A stretch of 64,000 nt of DNA. Source: Sterolibacterium sp. (lineage in GTDB: Bacteria > Pseudomonadota > Gammaproteobacteria > Burkholderiales > Rhodocyclaceae). Position numbers and translations under genes: made by a program. Positions within the stretch are counted from its first letter, which is position 1. Each line of letters begins with the position of its first letter. A model generated the notes under the pieces. The model saw only the letters and a list, made by a program, of their open reading frames with translations. It ran no database searches and was not told the DNA's origin. This document shows, piece by piece, positions 44,504 to 54,763 of this stretch. The stretch spans positions 67,824 through 131,823 of the forward strand of contig JAQTOA010000010.1 in assembly GCA_028713555.1 (NCBI GenBank), written 5' to 3'.

Positions 44504-45978
44504 TGGGCCACTTGCTCATGCGTCTGGTTAATCGGCAGAATGACGCGAAAAGTCGTCCCTTGGCCCACTTCGCTGTTCACTTCGATCCTGCCGCCGTGTT
44601 TTTTTACGATCCCGTGGGAGAGCGAAAGGCCAAGGCCGGTGCCCTTGCCGATCGGCTTGGTGGTAAAGAAAGGCTCGAAGATGCGCTTCAGGATTTCTGG
44701 CGCAATGCCGCTGCCGGTGTCGGCGACCTCGATCCACACCTGCCGGTCGTCGCAACCGCTGCGCAGGGTGATGGTGCCGCGCTGGCCTTCGGCGATGGCG
44801 TGAGCGGCATTGACCAGGAGGTTGAGGAACACCTGGTTGATCTCCGACGGCAGGCACTCGACCTCGGGTAAGTCGCCATATTCCTTGACCACCTCGGCCT
44901 TGTACTTAATCTCGTTGCTGGCCACGTTGAGGGTCGAATCCAGCCCCCGGTGCAAATCGGCCCACTTCCATTCCTGGCCGCTATCGACACGAGAGAAGTC
45001 CTTCAGGTCCTGGACGATCTTGCGTACCCGCGTGATGCCTTCCCTGGACTCTGCCATGAGCTTGGGAATATCCTCGCGCAGGAAATCCAGATCGAACTTG
45101 GCCTTCAGTCGCCGCAACTCGGCATATGCCGGCGTGTCGGTCGACAGCGCGTCTTCGACACCGGCGTAAGCGTCGAGGATGCGGAACAGATCGTCCAGGT
45201 AGCTCTCCAGCGAGCCGATATTGGAATGGATATAGCCGATCGGGTTGTTGATCTCATGCGCGACGCCGGCGGCAAGCTGGCCGATCGAGGCCAGTTTCTC
45301 GCTTTGCAGCAATTGCACCTGTGTTGCGCCGAGGCGGTCATTCAGGTCGGCCAGCTCGGCGTTGCGGCGCAGCAGCATGGTCTCGGTTTGTTCGCGTCGC
45401 CGCACGTCCTCCTCCAGCTTGAGGTTGGCCTGAGCAAGCTGGGCGGTACGCTGTCGGACCTGTTGTTCCAGATCGTTGTGAGCATTTTGTAACTCCTTCT
45501 CGATGCGCTTGCGCTCGGTGATGTCGACAAAGGTACAGAGCACGGCTGCCCCCCCCTTGTATTCGATCATTGGGGCATGGCTCTCGACCCACACCTCGGC
45601 GCCGCTCTTGGTATTCATGCGGTAGTCGACGATATTGCTCGACAGCTTTTCCCCGCGCAGGCGGGCGATGCTGCGCGCATTTGCCTGTTCGCGCATATCG
45701 GGGTGAACGATCTCCCAGGCTTCCATGCCGTTCAACTCCTCCAGCGTGAAACCGCAGAGCCGCTCGAACGTCTGATTCGCATAGACCAGTTTGCTGCCAA
45801 CATACAGCGCCGCGCCCGCCGAGACGGTCTCGACAATCGTGCGGAACAATTGCAGGCTGCTTCTTAGCTCCTCTTCGGTCTCTGTCCGGTCAGTGATGCC
45901 GGTGTGGATCGGGATATCCGGGTCAGCTTTCCCGTCATCGCCGAGTTCCATTCCCGTTTCCATGCTGTTGGCCTTCAT
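44500..45978 (-). CDS. PAS-domain sensor histidine kinase
   Basis: A 492-residue soluble kinase with no transmembrane segment. A PAS domain (residues 40-155, ending VDITERKRIE) and a long coiled coil (160-225) lead to the dimerisation helix with H241 (GVAHEINNPIGYIHSN). The ATPase domain has the N-box (LLVNAAHA), DTGSG and GKGTGLGLS. It has no receiver of its own; likely targets are the receivers in the two flanking operon genes. It overlaps both neighbours by 4 bp (ATGA at each end). Confidence 0.93.
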   Translation of the reverse strand: MKANSMETGMELGDDGKADPDIPIHTGITDRTETEEELRSSLQLFRTIVETVSAGAALYVGSKLVYANQTFERLCGFTLEELNGMEAWEIVHPDMREQANARSIARLRGEKLSSNIVDYRMNTKSGAEVWVESHAPMIEYKGGAAVLCTFVDITERKRIEKELQNAHNDLEQQVRQRTAQLAQANLKLEEDVRRREQTETMLLRRNAELADLNDRLGATQVQLLQSEKLASIGQLAAGVAHEINNPIGYIHSNIGSLESYLDDLFRILDAYAGVEDALSTDTPAYAELRRLKAKFDLDFLREDIPKLMAESREGITRVRKIVQDLKDFSRVDSGQEWKWADLHRGLDSTLNVASNEIKYKAEVVKEYGDLPEVECLPSEINQVFLNLLVNAAHAIAEGQRGTITLRSGCDDRQVWIEVADTGSGIAPEILKRIFEPFFTTKPIGKGTGLGLSLSHGIVKKHGGRIEVNSEVGQGTTFRVILPINQTHEQVAQ

Positions 45979-48900
45979 CCTTGTTGTGTGTCCCCTGCCT
46001 GCGCCTTGCTCGCCAGCAGCTTTTGCAACTGCTCATTGACCGCTTCCATCTGGCTGTTGGCCAGTGCCAACTCGGTGTGCATGCGGTGGTTTTCGTCGGC
46101 CATTTCCTTGTGGCGGAAGGCTTCCGCGATGTTGGCGCGGAGGATGTCGTCGTCCCAAGGCTTGGTCAGGAACTTGTAGATCGCACCCTCGTTGATCGCA
46201 TCGGTAACCGCCTGCAGATCGGTGTAGCCCGAGAGCACCAGTCGCACCGTCTCCGGATGCAGGGTCTTGACCCGGCGCAGGAACTCGACCCCGCTCATGC
46301 CCGGCATACGCTGGTCGGAAACGATGACGTCGACCGGATGGCTGGCGAGCTGTTCCAGCCCTTGTTCCGCGCCCAAAGCGGTGAGAATGTCGTAGCCGTC
46401 GTGGCGCAGCAGCCGCTTCAGCGCCGAAAGGATGTTGGCCTCGTCGTCGACCAGCAGCAGCGTCTTGCCCTGCCTCATGGTGGCCAGCATCCGGCTGTCC
46501 AGTGACCGGCCCGAGCGCAGCAGCGCCGTGGCTTCTTCGACCGGCAGCGGCCGGCTGAAATAATAGCCTTGCACCTCGTCGCAATGGTTGGCGATCAACA
46601 TGCCCAGTTGCCCCTCGGTTTCGACCCCTTCGGCCACTACCTTGAGCTTCAGGTTGTGCGCCAGGGTGATGATGGCGCGAGTGATCGAAACGTCGTTGGT
46701 ATCGGCGATGATGTCCCGGACGAAGGCTCGGTCGACCTTCAGCGTATCGATCGGGAAGCGCTTCAGATAGGCCAGGCTGGAATAGCCGGTGCCGAAATCG
46801 TCCACCGAAAGATTCACGCCCATTTTCTTCAAGCGCTTCAGCAGATCGATGATGCCCTCGGCGTCCTTCATCAACTGGCTCTCGGTCAGTTCCAGATCCA
46901 GGTTGACCGGCGCCAGCCCGCTCGCCGTCAATGCCGCCTGAACCGTCTCGCAGAAGTCGGCCGCATCGATCTGTCGCCCGGAGATATTCACCGCCATGCT
47001 CAGGGCACCCATCCCCTCATCGCTCCAACGCTTTGCCTGGAGGCAGGCGGTGGTGAGTAGCCATTCGCCGACCGGTACGAGCAGGCCGGTCTCCTCCAAC
47101 GCCGGCACGAATTCATTCGGCCCGACCATCCCGCGCTGTGGATGCTGCCAGCGCAACAAAGCCTCGAAACCGGTGATCTTGCCGCTGACGCAGCTAACCT
47201 TGGGCTGGTAATGGAGCAGAAACTCGCCCTTGCCCAGCGCGTGGCGGAGGTCCGTTTCCAGACGCAACTTGTCTTGTGTTCTCTGGTTCATCTCCGCCGT
47301 GAAGAACTGGTAGGTATTGCGCCCCAGATCCTTGGCGCGGTACATCGCGATGTCGGCATTGCGGATCAGGATTTCGCCATCGCCGGCGTCATCCGGGAAC
47401 AGCGCGATGCCGATGCTGGCCGAGACGTTCAGCTCGTGACTCTCGATCAGGTACGGTTGCCGGCAGCTTTCGATCACCTTGCGCGCCACCATCGCCACGG
47501 CCTCGCTGTTGCCGATCTCGGGAAGGAGGATGCCGAACTCATCGCCGCCCAGCCGCCCCACGGTGTCGGTGTCGCGCAAACATCTGGACAGCCGTCGGCT
47601 CACTTGCGTCAGCAGAGTGTCGCCAATGATGTGTCCCAGCGTGTCATTGACGGTCTTGAAATTGTCCAGATCGACGAACAGCGCTGCCAGCAGCGATTGG
47701 TTGCGCCGCGCCAGCGAAACTCCCTGGGTCAGTCGGTCGTAGAACAGGGCGCGGTTGGGCAGCTCGGTGAGGACGTCGTAGTAGGCGAGGTAGTTGAGCT
47801 TCTTCTCTTTTTCGATGTGGTCCAGCGCGAAGGATATGTCGCCGGTGAGCTCGATGAGCAGGTCTGCTTCTTCCTTGTCGAAAAAATCGATCTCCGCGGC
47901 ATACAGCAGCAACAGCCCCACCACCTTTTCGCCGACTCGTAGTGGCAGCACCGCCACCGAACGATAGCCTCGGCGCAGTGCCTCGTTGCGCCAGCGCGCC
48001 ATTTGCGGCTCGGTGCCGATATCGTTGCAGAGCACCTCGACGTTTTCCTGTAGCGCCCTGGCTATCATCTGGCAGCCGTCGGGTGCATCCTGGATGGCTG
48101 ACAACTGTATGTTGTCGAGATAGCCCTCCTCAAAACCGGCCTTGGCCACCGGGGTAACCGTGACTCCGTCGGCATCGATCAAGCCGATCCAGGCCATCCT
48201 GAACCCGCCTTGTTCCACTGCGATCCGGCAGGCCTCTTCGAACAGATACTGGCGATCGTGGGTGCGCACGATCAGCGAATTGATGCCGCTCAGCACAGCG
48301 TAGATACGGTTGAGACGTAAGATTCTGTCTGCCGCTGCCTTGCGCTCGGTGATGTCCTGGCAGGTGCCGATCGCTCGGAGCGGCTTTCCCTGTTTGTCAA
48401 AAATCATCTGCCAACGCTCTTCCATGAACTTGATCCGGCCATCCGGCAGGAGCACCCGGTGCTCGATCACACAAGCAGCGCGCTGGTCGAGCGAACGGCC
48501 AAAAGCTTGATCCACCCTCACACGATCCTCAGGATGAACAAACCCAATGAAACCCTGATGAGTGGGACGAAAGGTGGCCGGGTCGGTTTCATAGATTCGG
48601 TGAGTCTGGTCCGACCAAATGACCGCCATGGTGGTCAGGTCTGTCTCCCAGCTACCGATCTTGGCGACTTGTTGAGCAGCAACCAAACGGGAACGCTCGA
48701 GCTCCAACTGTTCCGCTAATTGCCGTTGCTCCCGCTCACTGGTGCGCAACGCATCCGATGCCTGCTTACGCTCGGTGATGTTCAAGTGCATGACCACAAC
48801 GCCATTCGGGTGGTCATAGTCCAGCGGCGTCACTGTCATCAGAAACCAGCGCTGCTCGGTCGGAGAGTGGCAGGGATATTCGAGAGAAAAGTTGCTAACC

Positions 48901-49325
48901 TCGCCAGCCAACACCGAACGAATGCCTGCGGCGGCCTGGCGTGCCTCGTCTACGTCATCTCCCTGTACGCTGTCGCAAATGGTGAGGTAATTGACGCCGA
49001 CTCCATATTCCGGGCCCTGGAGCGCATTCGCGCTGGCAAAGCTGTGCCACCCCTCATTCACCGAGAGGATGCGCCCTTGGATATCGAGCAAAGCGATATG
49101 CGCGGGCAGCGCGTTGAGGATGGCGGCCTGCTTGGCAGCCTCGCGGTGACGCAACTGCTCTTGGGCGTGCCGCAACAGGAAGGTCCGGCCGTCGCGGTCC
49201 GCCACCCCATCCACCTCACCTGACGTCAGTTCCTCCAGGCGCTGCCCGGTCAAGTGTAGCGTTTCGATCAGCGCGGCAATTTCCTCGTTGGCGTCCCGAG
49301 GAGGCGGTGGCTTGGCGGGATTCAT
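45975..49325 (-). CDS. PAS-PAS-GAF-GGDEF-EAL-REC cyclic-di-GMP protein
   Basis: A 1116-residue multidomain protein. Order: PAS (about 65-187), PAS (210-330), GAF (335-505), GGDEF (510-680; RLGGDEF at 591-597 intact), EAL (690-935; FEALLRW at 720-726, DDFGTGYS at 842-849, VAEGVETEG at 897-905) and a C-terminal receiver (955-1075; phospho-Asp D1004) with a short coiled coil. Both a cyclase and a phosphodiesterase site look intact, so it could make or destroy c-di-GMP. A receiver at the C-terminus is unusual. The start at 49325 overlaps the kaiB stop by one base (TAATG). Confidence 0.93.
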   Translation of the reverse strand: MNPAKPPPPRDANEEIAALIETLHLTGQRLEELTSGEVDGVADRDGRTFLLRHAQEQLRHREAAKQAAILNALPAHIALLDIQGRILSVNEGWHSFASANALQGPEYGVGVNYLTICDSVQGDDVDEARQAAAGIRSVLAGEVSNFSLEYPCHSPTEQRWFLMTVTPLDYDHPNGVVVMHLNITERKQASDALRTSEREQRQLAEQLELERSRLVAAQQVAKIGSWETDLTTMAVIWSDQTHRIYETDPATFRPTHQGFIGFVHPEDRVRVDQAFGRSLDQRAACVIEHRVLLPDGRIKFMEERWQMIFDKQGKPLRAIGTCQDITERKAAADRILRLNRIYAVLSGINSLIVRTHDRQYLFEEACRIAVEQGGFRMAWIGLIDADGVTVTPVAKAGFEEGYLDNIQLSAIQDAPDGCQMIARALQENVEVLCNDIGTEPQMARWRNEALRRGYRSVAVLPLRVGEKVVGLLLLYAAEIDFFDKEEADLLIELTGDISFALDHIEKEKKLNYLAYYDVLTELPNRALFYDRLTQGVSLARRNQSLLAALFVDLDNFKTVNDTLGHIIGDTLLTQVSRRLSRCLRDTDTVGRLGGDEFGILLPEIGNSEAVAMVARKVIESCRQPYLIESHELNVSASIGIALFPDDAGDGEILIRNADIAMYRAKDLGRNTYQFFTAEMNQRTQDKLRLETDLRHALGKGEFLLHYQPKVSCVSGKITGFEALLRWQHPQRGMVGPNEFVPALEETGLLVPVGEWLLTTACLQAKRWSDEGMGALSMAVNISGRQIDAADFCETVQAALTASGLAPVNLDLELTESQLMKDAEGIIDLLKRLKKMGVNLSVDDFGTGYSSLAYLKRFPIDTLKVDRAFVRDIIADTNDVSITRAIITLAHNLKLKVVAEGVETEGQLGMLIANHCDEVQGYYFSRPLPVEEATALLRSGRSLDSRMLATMRQGKTLLLVDDEANILSALKRLLRHDGYDILTALGAEQGLEQLASHPVDVIVSDQRMPGMSGVEFLRRVKTLHPETVRLVLSGYTDLQAVTDAINEGAIYKFLTKPWDDDILRANIAEAFRHKEMADENHRMHTELALANSQMEAVNEQLQKLLASKAQAGDTQQG

Positions 49326-49612
49326 TAAGTGATGTCTGCCAGCCCCAAAGCCAGCAACACGGTTTGCGTATGGCTGAGTGTCCCGACGATTCTGCGGACC
49401 GGCGGCGGCGTAAGCACCACCAGCGTCGGCGTCATGAAAATGCCCTCTGCCAGTGCGCGCTTCGGCTCCCGGAACACGTCCACGATTTCGATCTGGTACC
49501 GATCCGGCAGGTGTGCCTGGCAGAATGCGGCAAGGTTGGTAATGGCCTGAGCGGAGTTCGGCGCTTCGCCCGCGACATAAAGACAAAACTTGTACATGGC
49601 GTGTGGGCTCAT
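49325..49612 (-). CDS. kaiB: KaiB-like clock protein
   Basis: A 95-residue thioredoxin-like KaiB: KFCLYVAGEAPNSAQAITNL, YQIEIVDVFREPKRALAEGI and MTPTLVVLTPPPVRRIVGTL are all characteristic. In cyanobacteria KaiB switches fold and binds the CI ring of KaiC. The start at 49612 is preceded by AGTGAG and lies 7 bp after the kaiC stop; an ATG at 49597 is an alternative. It ends one base into the next gene. Confidence 0.93.
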   Translation of the reverse strand: MSPHAMYKFCLYVAGEAPNSAQAITNLAAFCQAHLPDRYQIEIVDVFREPKRALAEGIFMTPTLVVLTPPPVRRIVGTLSHTQTVLLALGLADIT

Positions 49613-49619
49613 GGCAGGC

Positions 49620-51374
49620 TCACTTCTGCCCCGACTTTGCCGCATCGGCTCCGCGCAACTCCTTGATCTGGGTGCGGCCGCGCGACAACTCTCCTTCGTG
49701 ACTTTGCGTGGAGCGGACCAACAATGCCTTCTCGACCTGCTTCGCCACCAGTTCCGTCTGCAGCGACTTCAGGCGCACCTCAAGCTCGGCCTCTTCGGCA
49801 TCGAGCCGCACGCGTTTGAGTTTCGCAGCGGCTTCGGCGGCCTCAGTGGCGACCCGTTCAGCGCGTTCCTTTTCCCAGCGCAAAGTGCCCATCAGCACCT
49901 CGCCGCCAGCCGTGTAGGTGTCGGTAAGCGTCACCCCCGCATCGCTGAGGATCAGCTCGCGCACCTGGTTCGAATGCGCCGTGCCGCGCGACTTGACGAT
50001 CGACAGACCGCGGTTGCGCTCCCCGGCCTGCACCAGGTAGTTGAGGTGGATCCAGGTGTCTGCCAGCGCCGAGATCTGCAGCGGCGAGCCGCTTTCCGCC
50101 CGGTTCGACATCTCGTCGAGCAGACTGGTGCACACCAGGGTGATGCCGGCACCCTTGGACCAGTCGATCAGGCGGTCCGCCACGCTTTGCGCGGACAAGT
50201 CATTGCCGGACTTGTACCATGCGGACACCGGATCGATCACCAGGCAGCGGGCGCCATGCTCATGCGCCAGCGTCTTGATGCGTACCAGGTAGGTCTCGGC
50301 GCTACCGGCGATGGTGCGCGCCGAGACCATGCGCAGGCAGCCGTTTTTTACGTATCGATCCAACTGGATGCCTACCGAGGACAGGTTGCGGATCACCTCG
50401 GTGCAATCCGAATCGAAACTGACGAACATGGTGCGCTCGCCGCGCCGGCAGGCCGCCTCCGCGAAAGCACCGCTCAAGGTGGTCTTGGCGGTGCCGGAGA
50501 AGCCGGTGATCAGCACACTGGCGCCGCGATAGTAGCCGCCACCGAGCATGGTATCGAGCCGCTCCACGCCGCTGGAAATACGCTCGTTGCTGACCTTGGC
50601 GTCCACCCGCCCCGGCGTGCGCGCGACGGCGACCTCCAGTCCGCTGTTGCCGATCAGGAACGGCGATTCATTCTCGTCGAAGCTGGAGCCGCGATATTTC
50701 TGCACGCGCAGATTGCGATGCGACACGCCCTGCGCCACGCTGTGGTTGAGGATCACGGCGCAGTCCACCATGAATTGCATGAAGCCGAACGGCTGCTCGA
50801 TGATGGCGCTCGCCTCATCCCCGCCCGCCTTGGCGGTGATGATGCCGGTCAGTTGGTACGCCAACAGCCACTCATGCAGCCGGTAGATCTCGCGCCGTTT
50901 GGTTACCGGGTCAGGCAGCAGCGCCAGGACGACATCCAGGGCGTCGAAGACGATGCGCCGTGCCCCCATTGCCTTGATCTGCGCTTCCAGCGCCGCCAGC
51001 ATCCCACCGAGATCGAAATCCCCCGACTGGACCAGGTCGGGTTTCGGCTGGGCGTCAATGAAAGACAACTTCTTTTTTTGCAACGCCGCGAGCTTCCAGC
51101 CGAAGCTGGTCGCATTGGCCACGATGCGCTGCGAAGATTCCTCGAAAGCGACAAAGATACCCGGCTCCCGGCAATCCTGCGCGCCATGCACCAGGAATTG
51201 CAGCGCGAGGACGGTCTTGCCGGAGCCGGGTCCGCCGACCAACAGCGTGGTGCGACCGTGAGGCAAACCGCCGCCGGTGATTTCATCGAAACCGGCGATG
51301 CCGGTCGGCGCTTTGCTTGGCGCTTTTGCGAGTGGAGATTGGACAGGTTTCATCTTGCTCTTTGCGGAAATCAT
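49620..51374 (-). CDS. kaiC: KaiC-like double-domain ATPase
   Basis: A 584-residue KaiC homologue. CI has Walker A GGPGSGKT (47-54) and the catalytic Glu pair FEES (78-79). CII has Walker A GFSGTAKT (291-298), but the position of the CII Glu pair reads FDSD (D321, S322), and the pair equivalent to the phosphorylated Ser431/Thr432 of Synechococcus reads ISAL (S435, A436). The last 85 residues form a long charged coiled coil not present in cyanobacterial KaiC. The start at 51374 has GAGGAG upstream; a GTG at 51392 is in frame. First gene of a five-gene operon. Confidence 0.93.
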   Translation of the reverse strand: MISAKSKMKPVQSPLAKAPSKAPTGIAGFDEITGGGLPHGRTTLLVGGPGSGKTVLALQFLVHGAQDCREPGIFVAFEESSQRIVANATSFGWKLAALQKKKLSFIDAQPKPDLVQSGDFDLGGMLAALEAQIKAMGARRIVFDALDVVLALLPDPVTKRREIYRLHEWLLAYQLTGIITAKAGGDEASAIIEQPFGFMQFMVDCAVILNHSVAQGVSHRNLRVQKYRGSSFDENESPFLIGNSGLEVAVARTPGRVDAKVSNERISSGVERLDTMLGGGYYRGASVLITGFSGTAKTTLSGAFAEAACRRGERTMFVSFDSDCTEVIRNLSSVGIQLDRYVKNGCLRMVSARTIAGSAETYLVRIKTLAHEHGARCLVIDPVSAWYKSGNDLSAQSVADRLIDWSKGAGITLVCTSLLDEMSNRAESGSPLQISALADTWIHLNYLVQAGERNRGLSIVKSRGTAHSNQVRELILSDAGVTLTDTYTAGGEVLMGTLRWEKERAERVATEAAEAAAKLKRVRLDAEEAELEVRLKSLQTELVAKQVEKALLVRSTQSHEGELSRGRTQIKELRGADAAKSGQK

Positions 51375-52124
51375 TAGCAACTCCTCACCCACCGCGCGGT
51401 CATAAAGCTGGAGTGAGATAAAGACGAGAACAGAAATGGCATCGAACGACTGGTGCTACATATGGGTTGAGTGCCGATAATTGGGTTAGGGCAGGCGAGA
51501 AATGCCGAGAATCCATCCTTGCTTCGCTCCATGTTTCTGTTGGCGCATTGCAAAGGACAATGCACTTCCGAGCATCATAAGCGAGGCAGTTTTTTGGGCC
51601 CCGTCTGCAAACTGCCAGGAAAACCGGCAGGTCTCTTTGTTCCCTTTTGGCAAGTTTTAATGCTAACAACAATGAATCCGCCAGCAATTTCAGGACGCTC
51701 CGAGTGTTTGTTATTGCTTAGCTTAGCCTTGGATTTGTGCTTGGCTCTGTAAGCAATACCGGAGTCTCATGGTACGTCTTCGAGAGTGTCGGTTTATTTG
51801 CTGTGGTGGTCTGTACGGTAAGACACATAAGTCAACGTCGTACCCGGTTACCAGAAGCAGAGGCGGCGAATTTGGTCTCGAATTATTGATAGCGCCCTTC
51901 GTCATGTGGGAATGGCAACATTCCACACGACCCCAGACGCTGGGCTAGATGCGTCAAGGTGTGCTCTTGTGGCTGGAGGATGGCGGCACTCTCAAGAAAA
52001 TCCGGGAAAGCGGTCATCGGCGTGGAGGAGGCATGCAAGTTGCCAACAAAAGTTATCCTCCGCCCGTGACCCAAGACCGGGCGAACATTGAACTACAGTC
52101 CATGGTTCGCCTAAGGAGGAGCCC
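51375..52124. other. Long region without a confident gene, upstream of kaiC
   Basis: About 750 bp of lower-GC sequence. It must hold the kai operon promoter, but I see no convincing -35/-10 pair. On the plus strand 51719-51889 contains a frame after a TAG that reads like a membrane helix with a charged tail (WYVFESVGLFAVVVCTV, then RRTRLPEAEAANLVSNY); it has no good start and may be the end of a decayed membrane-protein gene. Other open frames here look random. Confidence 0.4.
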
Positions 52125-52860
<736 letters not shown>

Positions 52861-53373
52861 ATGATTGCCATGCATAAACTGAAAACCTTGTTTCTGTCTC
52901 CACGCTTCCCCTTTGCCGCCAGCTTGATCATGGGCATCGCCATGGTCGGTGGCGGCGTGCTGCTCCAGCAGACGCTGCATATTGCCGCCTGCCCGCTGTG
53001 CATCCTGCAGCGCATGCTGGCCCTGCTGCTGCTCTCATTGGCTTTGCTCGGCTGGTGGCTGTTCGCCAATCGGCCGGCACGACTTGCCTTGTCCCTGTTG
53101 ATGATTGCCACCGCCCTCTGCGGAATGTTCGTGGCCGGTTACCAGACTTATTTGCAGCGCTTCGCCCAACAGACAAGCTGCAGTGGACAGGCGGCCTGGT
53201 GGGAACTGCTGGTCGACTGGGCAGGAGAACACATCCCGCTGCTGTTCTATGCCAGCGGGATGTGTTCCGACCCGGCCTGGAAGTTCATCGGCCTGTCCAT
53301 TGCGGAGTGGTCTCTGGTGTTGTTCAGCGGACTTACCCTGCTTTTGCTGCGAAGCTTGTTGCGGCGCAGTTGA
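52861..53373 (+). CDS. dsbB: Disulfide bond formation protein DsbB
   Basis: A 170-residue inner-membrane protein with four membrane helices that reoxidises DsbA with quinone. The first periplasmic loop has CPLC (AACPLCILQRM), the second has a Cys pair around SCSGQ and GMCSDP. The start is either the ATG at 52861 or that at 52870; neither has a clear ribosome-binding site. Confidence 0.92.
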   Translation: MIAMHKLKTLFLSPRFPFAASLIMGIAMVGGGVLLQQTLHIAACPLCILQRMLALLLLSLALLGWWLFANRPARLALSLLMIATALCGMFVAGYQTYLQRFAQQTSCSGQAAWWELLVDWAGEHIPLLFYASGMCSDPAWKFIGLSIAEWSLVLFSGLTLLLLRSLLRRS

Positions 53374-53446
53374 TCGGCGCATCGCATTTGCCGCTGGGCC
53401 GAGGTCTGGCGAATATAATCCGCCTTTCCTTGCGCTGAGCTGCACT

Positions 53447-54763
53447 ATGCCCTTTGCCACTATCGAATCGCTCGACCAGGAAGGTCGCGGCGTCACCCAT
53501 GCCGAGGGGAAAGCCATTTTTGTCGAAGGCGCATTGCCCGACGAGCAGGTTGAGTACTCAAGCTATAAACGCAAGCCGAGCTACGAGTTGGCGACAACGA
53601 CACGCATCCTGCGGGCCAGCGCCCAGCGTGTCGTGCCGCGTTGCCGACACTTCGGCATCTGCGGCGGTTGCAGCATGCAACACCTGGAACCGGCGGCGCA
53701 GGTCGCCTGCAAGCAGCGCGTGCTGGAAAGCGCCTTCTGGCATATTGCGCGGCTGCGCCCCGAAGAAATCTATCCGGTGATTCACGGCCCGGCCTGGGGT
53801 TATCGTTATCGTGCGCGCTTGTCGGCGCGGTTTGTGCCAAAAAAGGGCGGCTCGTTGGTTGGCTTCCGCGAACGCAGCAGCAGTTATGTTGCCGACATGG
53901 ATAGCTGTGAAGTGCTGCCGCCGAGAATATCGGCATTGTTGCTGCCCTTGCGTCATCTGATCGACAGCCTGTCGCAACCGGAACGTTTGCCGCAAATCGA
54001 GGTCTCGATTGGCGATATCCAGGCCGAAGGGCAATGCGTTCTGGTATTGCGTATTCTGGAGTCCTTGACGCCAGGGGATGAAGCTGCGCTACGCAGGTTT
54101 GCCGACGAGCAGCGTATCGTGTTTTATCTGCAGCCGGGCGGACCCGCCACAGCGACGCTGTTTCATCCGCCGGATGCGCCGCTGTTGGCTTATACGTTGC
54201 CGGAGTTCGGCATCGAACTGCGTTTCCAGCCAACCGACTTCACCCAGATCAACCAGGCCATCAACCGCATGCTGGTGCGCCGTGCCTTGGCCTTGCTGGC
54301 CCCGCGGGAGGGCGAACGAATTGCCGACATGTTTTGCGGCTTGGGAAATTTCACCTTGCCGATTGCCAGTAGCGGCGTCCAGGTTGTTGGGGTCGAGGGA
54401 AGCCGTGATCTGGTTGAACGCGCCCGCGCCAATGCGCTGCTGAATGGTTTGGAGGCGCGTTGCGAATTCAGCGTCGCCAACCTGTTCAAAGCGACGCCGG
54501 AAAGCCTGGCTCTTCTCGGCCACTGCGACAAGATGCTGATCGATCCGCCACGCGAAGGCGCCATCGACCTGGTCAAGGCCATCGGCGGGCTGGGTGACGC
54601 GGCGCCGGCGCGCATCGTCTATATTTCATGCAATCCGGCAACGCTGGCTCGGGATGCCGGAGTGCTGGTGCATGAGCTGGATTATCGACTGCGTGGCGCC
54701 GGAATTGCCAATATGTTCCCGCAGACCTCGCACGTCGAATCGATTGCCCTGTTCGAGAAATAA
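53447..54763 (+). CDS. rlmD: 23S rRNA m5U1939 methyltransferase RlmD
   Basis: A 438-residue Fe-S RNA methyltransferase. After a short TRAM domain come the cluster ligands C66, C72 and C75 (CRHFGICGGC) and C154 (MDSCEVL). The SAM domain has DMFCGLGNFTLPIA and the catalytic Cys is in VYISCNPATLARD. The start at 53447 matches the family; the open frame to 53105 overlaps dsbB. A bidirectional terminator follows. Confidence 0.93.
   Translation: MPFATIESLDQEGRGVTHAEGKAIFVEGALPDEQVEYSSYKRKPSYELATTTRILRASAQRVVPRCRHFGICGGCSMQHLEPAAQVACKQRVLESAFWHIARLRPEEIYPVIHGPAWGYRYRARLSARFVPKKGGSLVGFRERSSSYVADMDSCEVLPPRISALLLPLRHLIDSLSQPERLPQIEVSIGDIQAEGQCVLVLRILESLTPGDEAALRRFADEQRIVFYLQPGGPATATLFHPPDAPLLAYTLPEFGIELRFQPTDFTQINQAINRMLVRRALALLAPREGERIADMFCGLGNFTLPIASSGVQVVGVEGSRDLVERARANALLNGLEARCEFSVANLFKATPESLALLGHCDKMLIDPPREGAIDLVKAIGGLGDAAPARIVYISCNPATLARDAGVLVHELDYRLRGAGIANMFPQTSHVESIALFEK

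Noticed and set aside
49590..51377. 595-codon plus-strand frame opposite kaiC
   Set aside because: Antisense shadow; kaiC has all the expected motifs.
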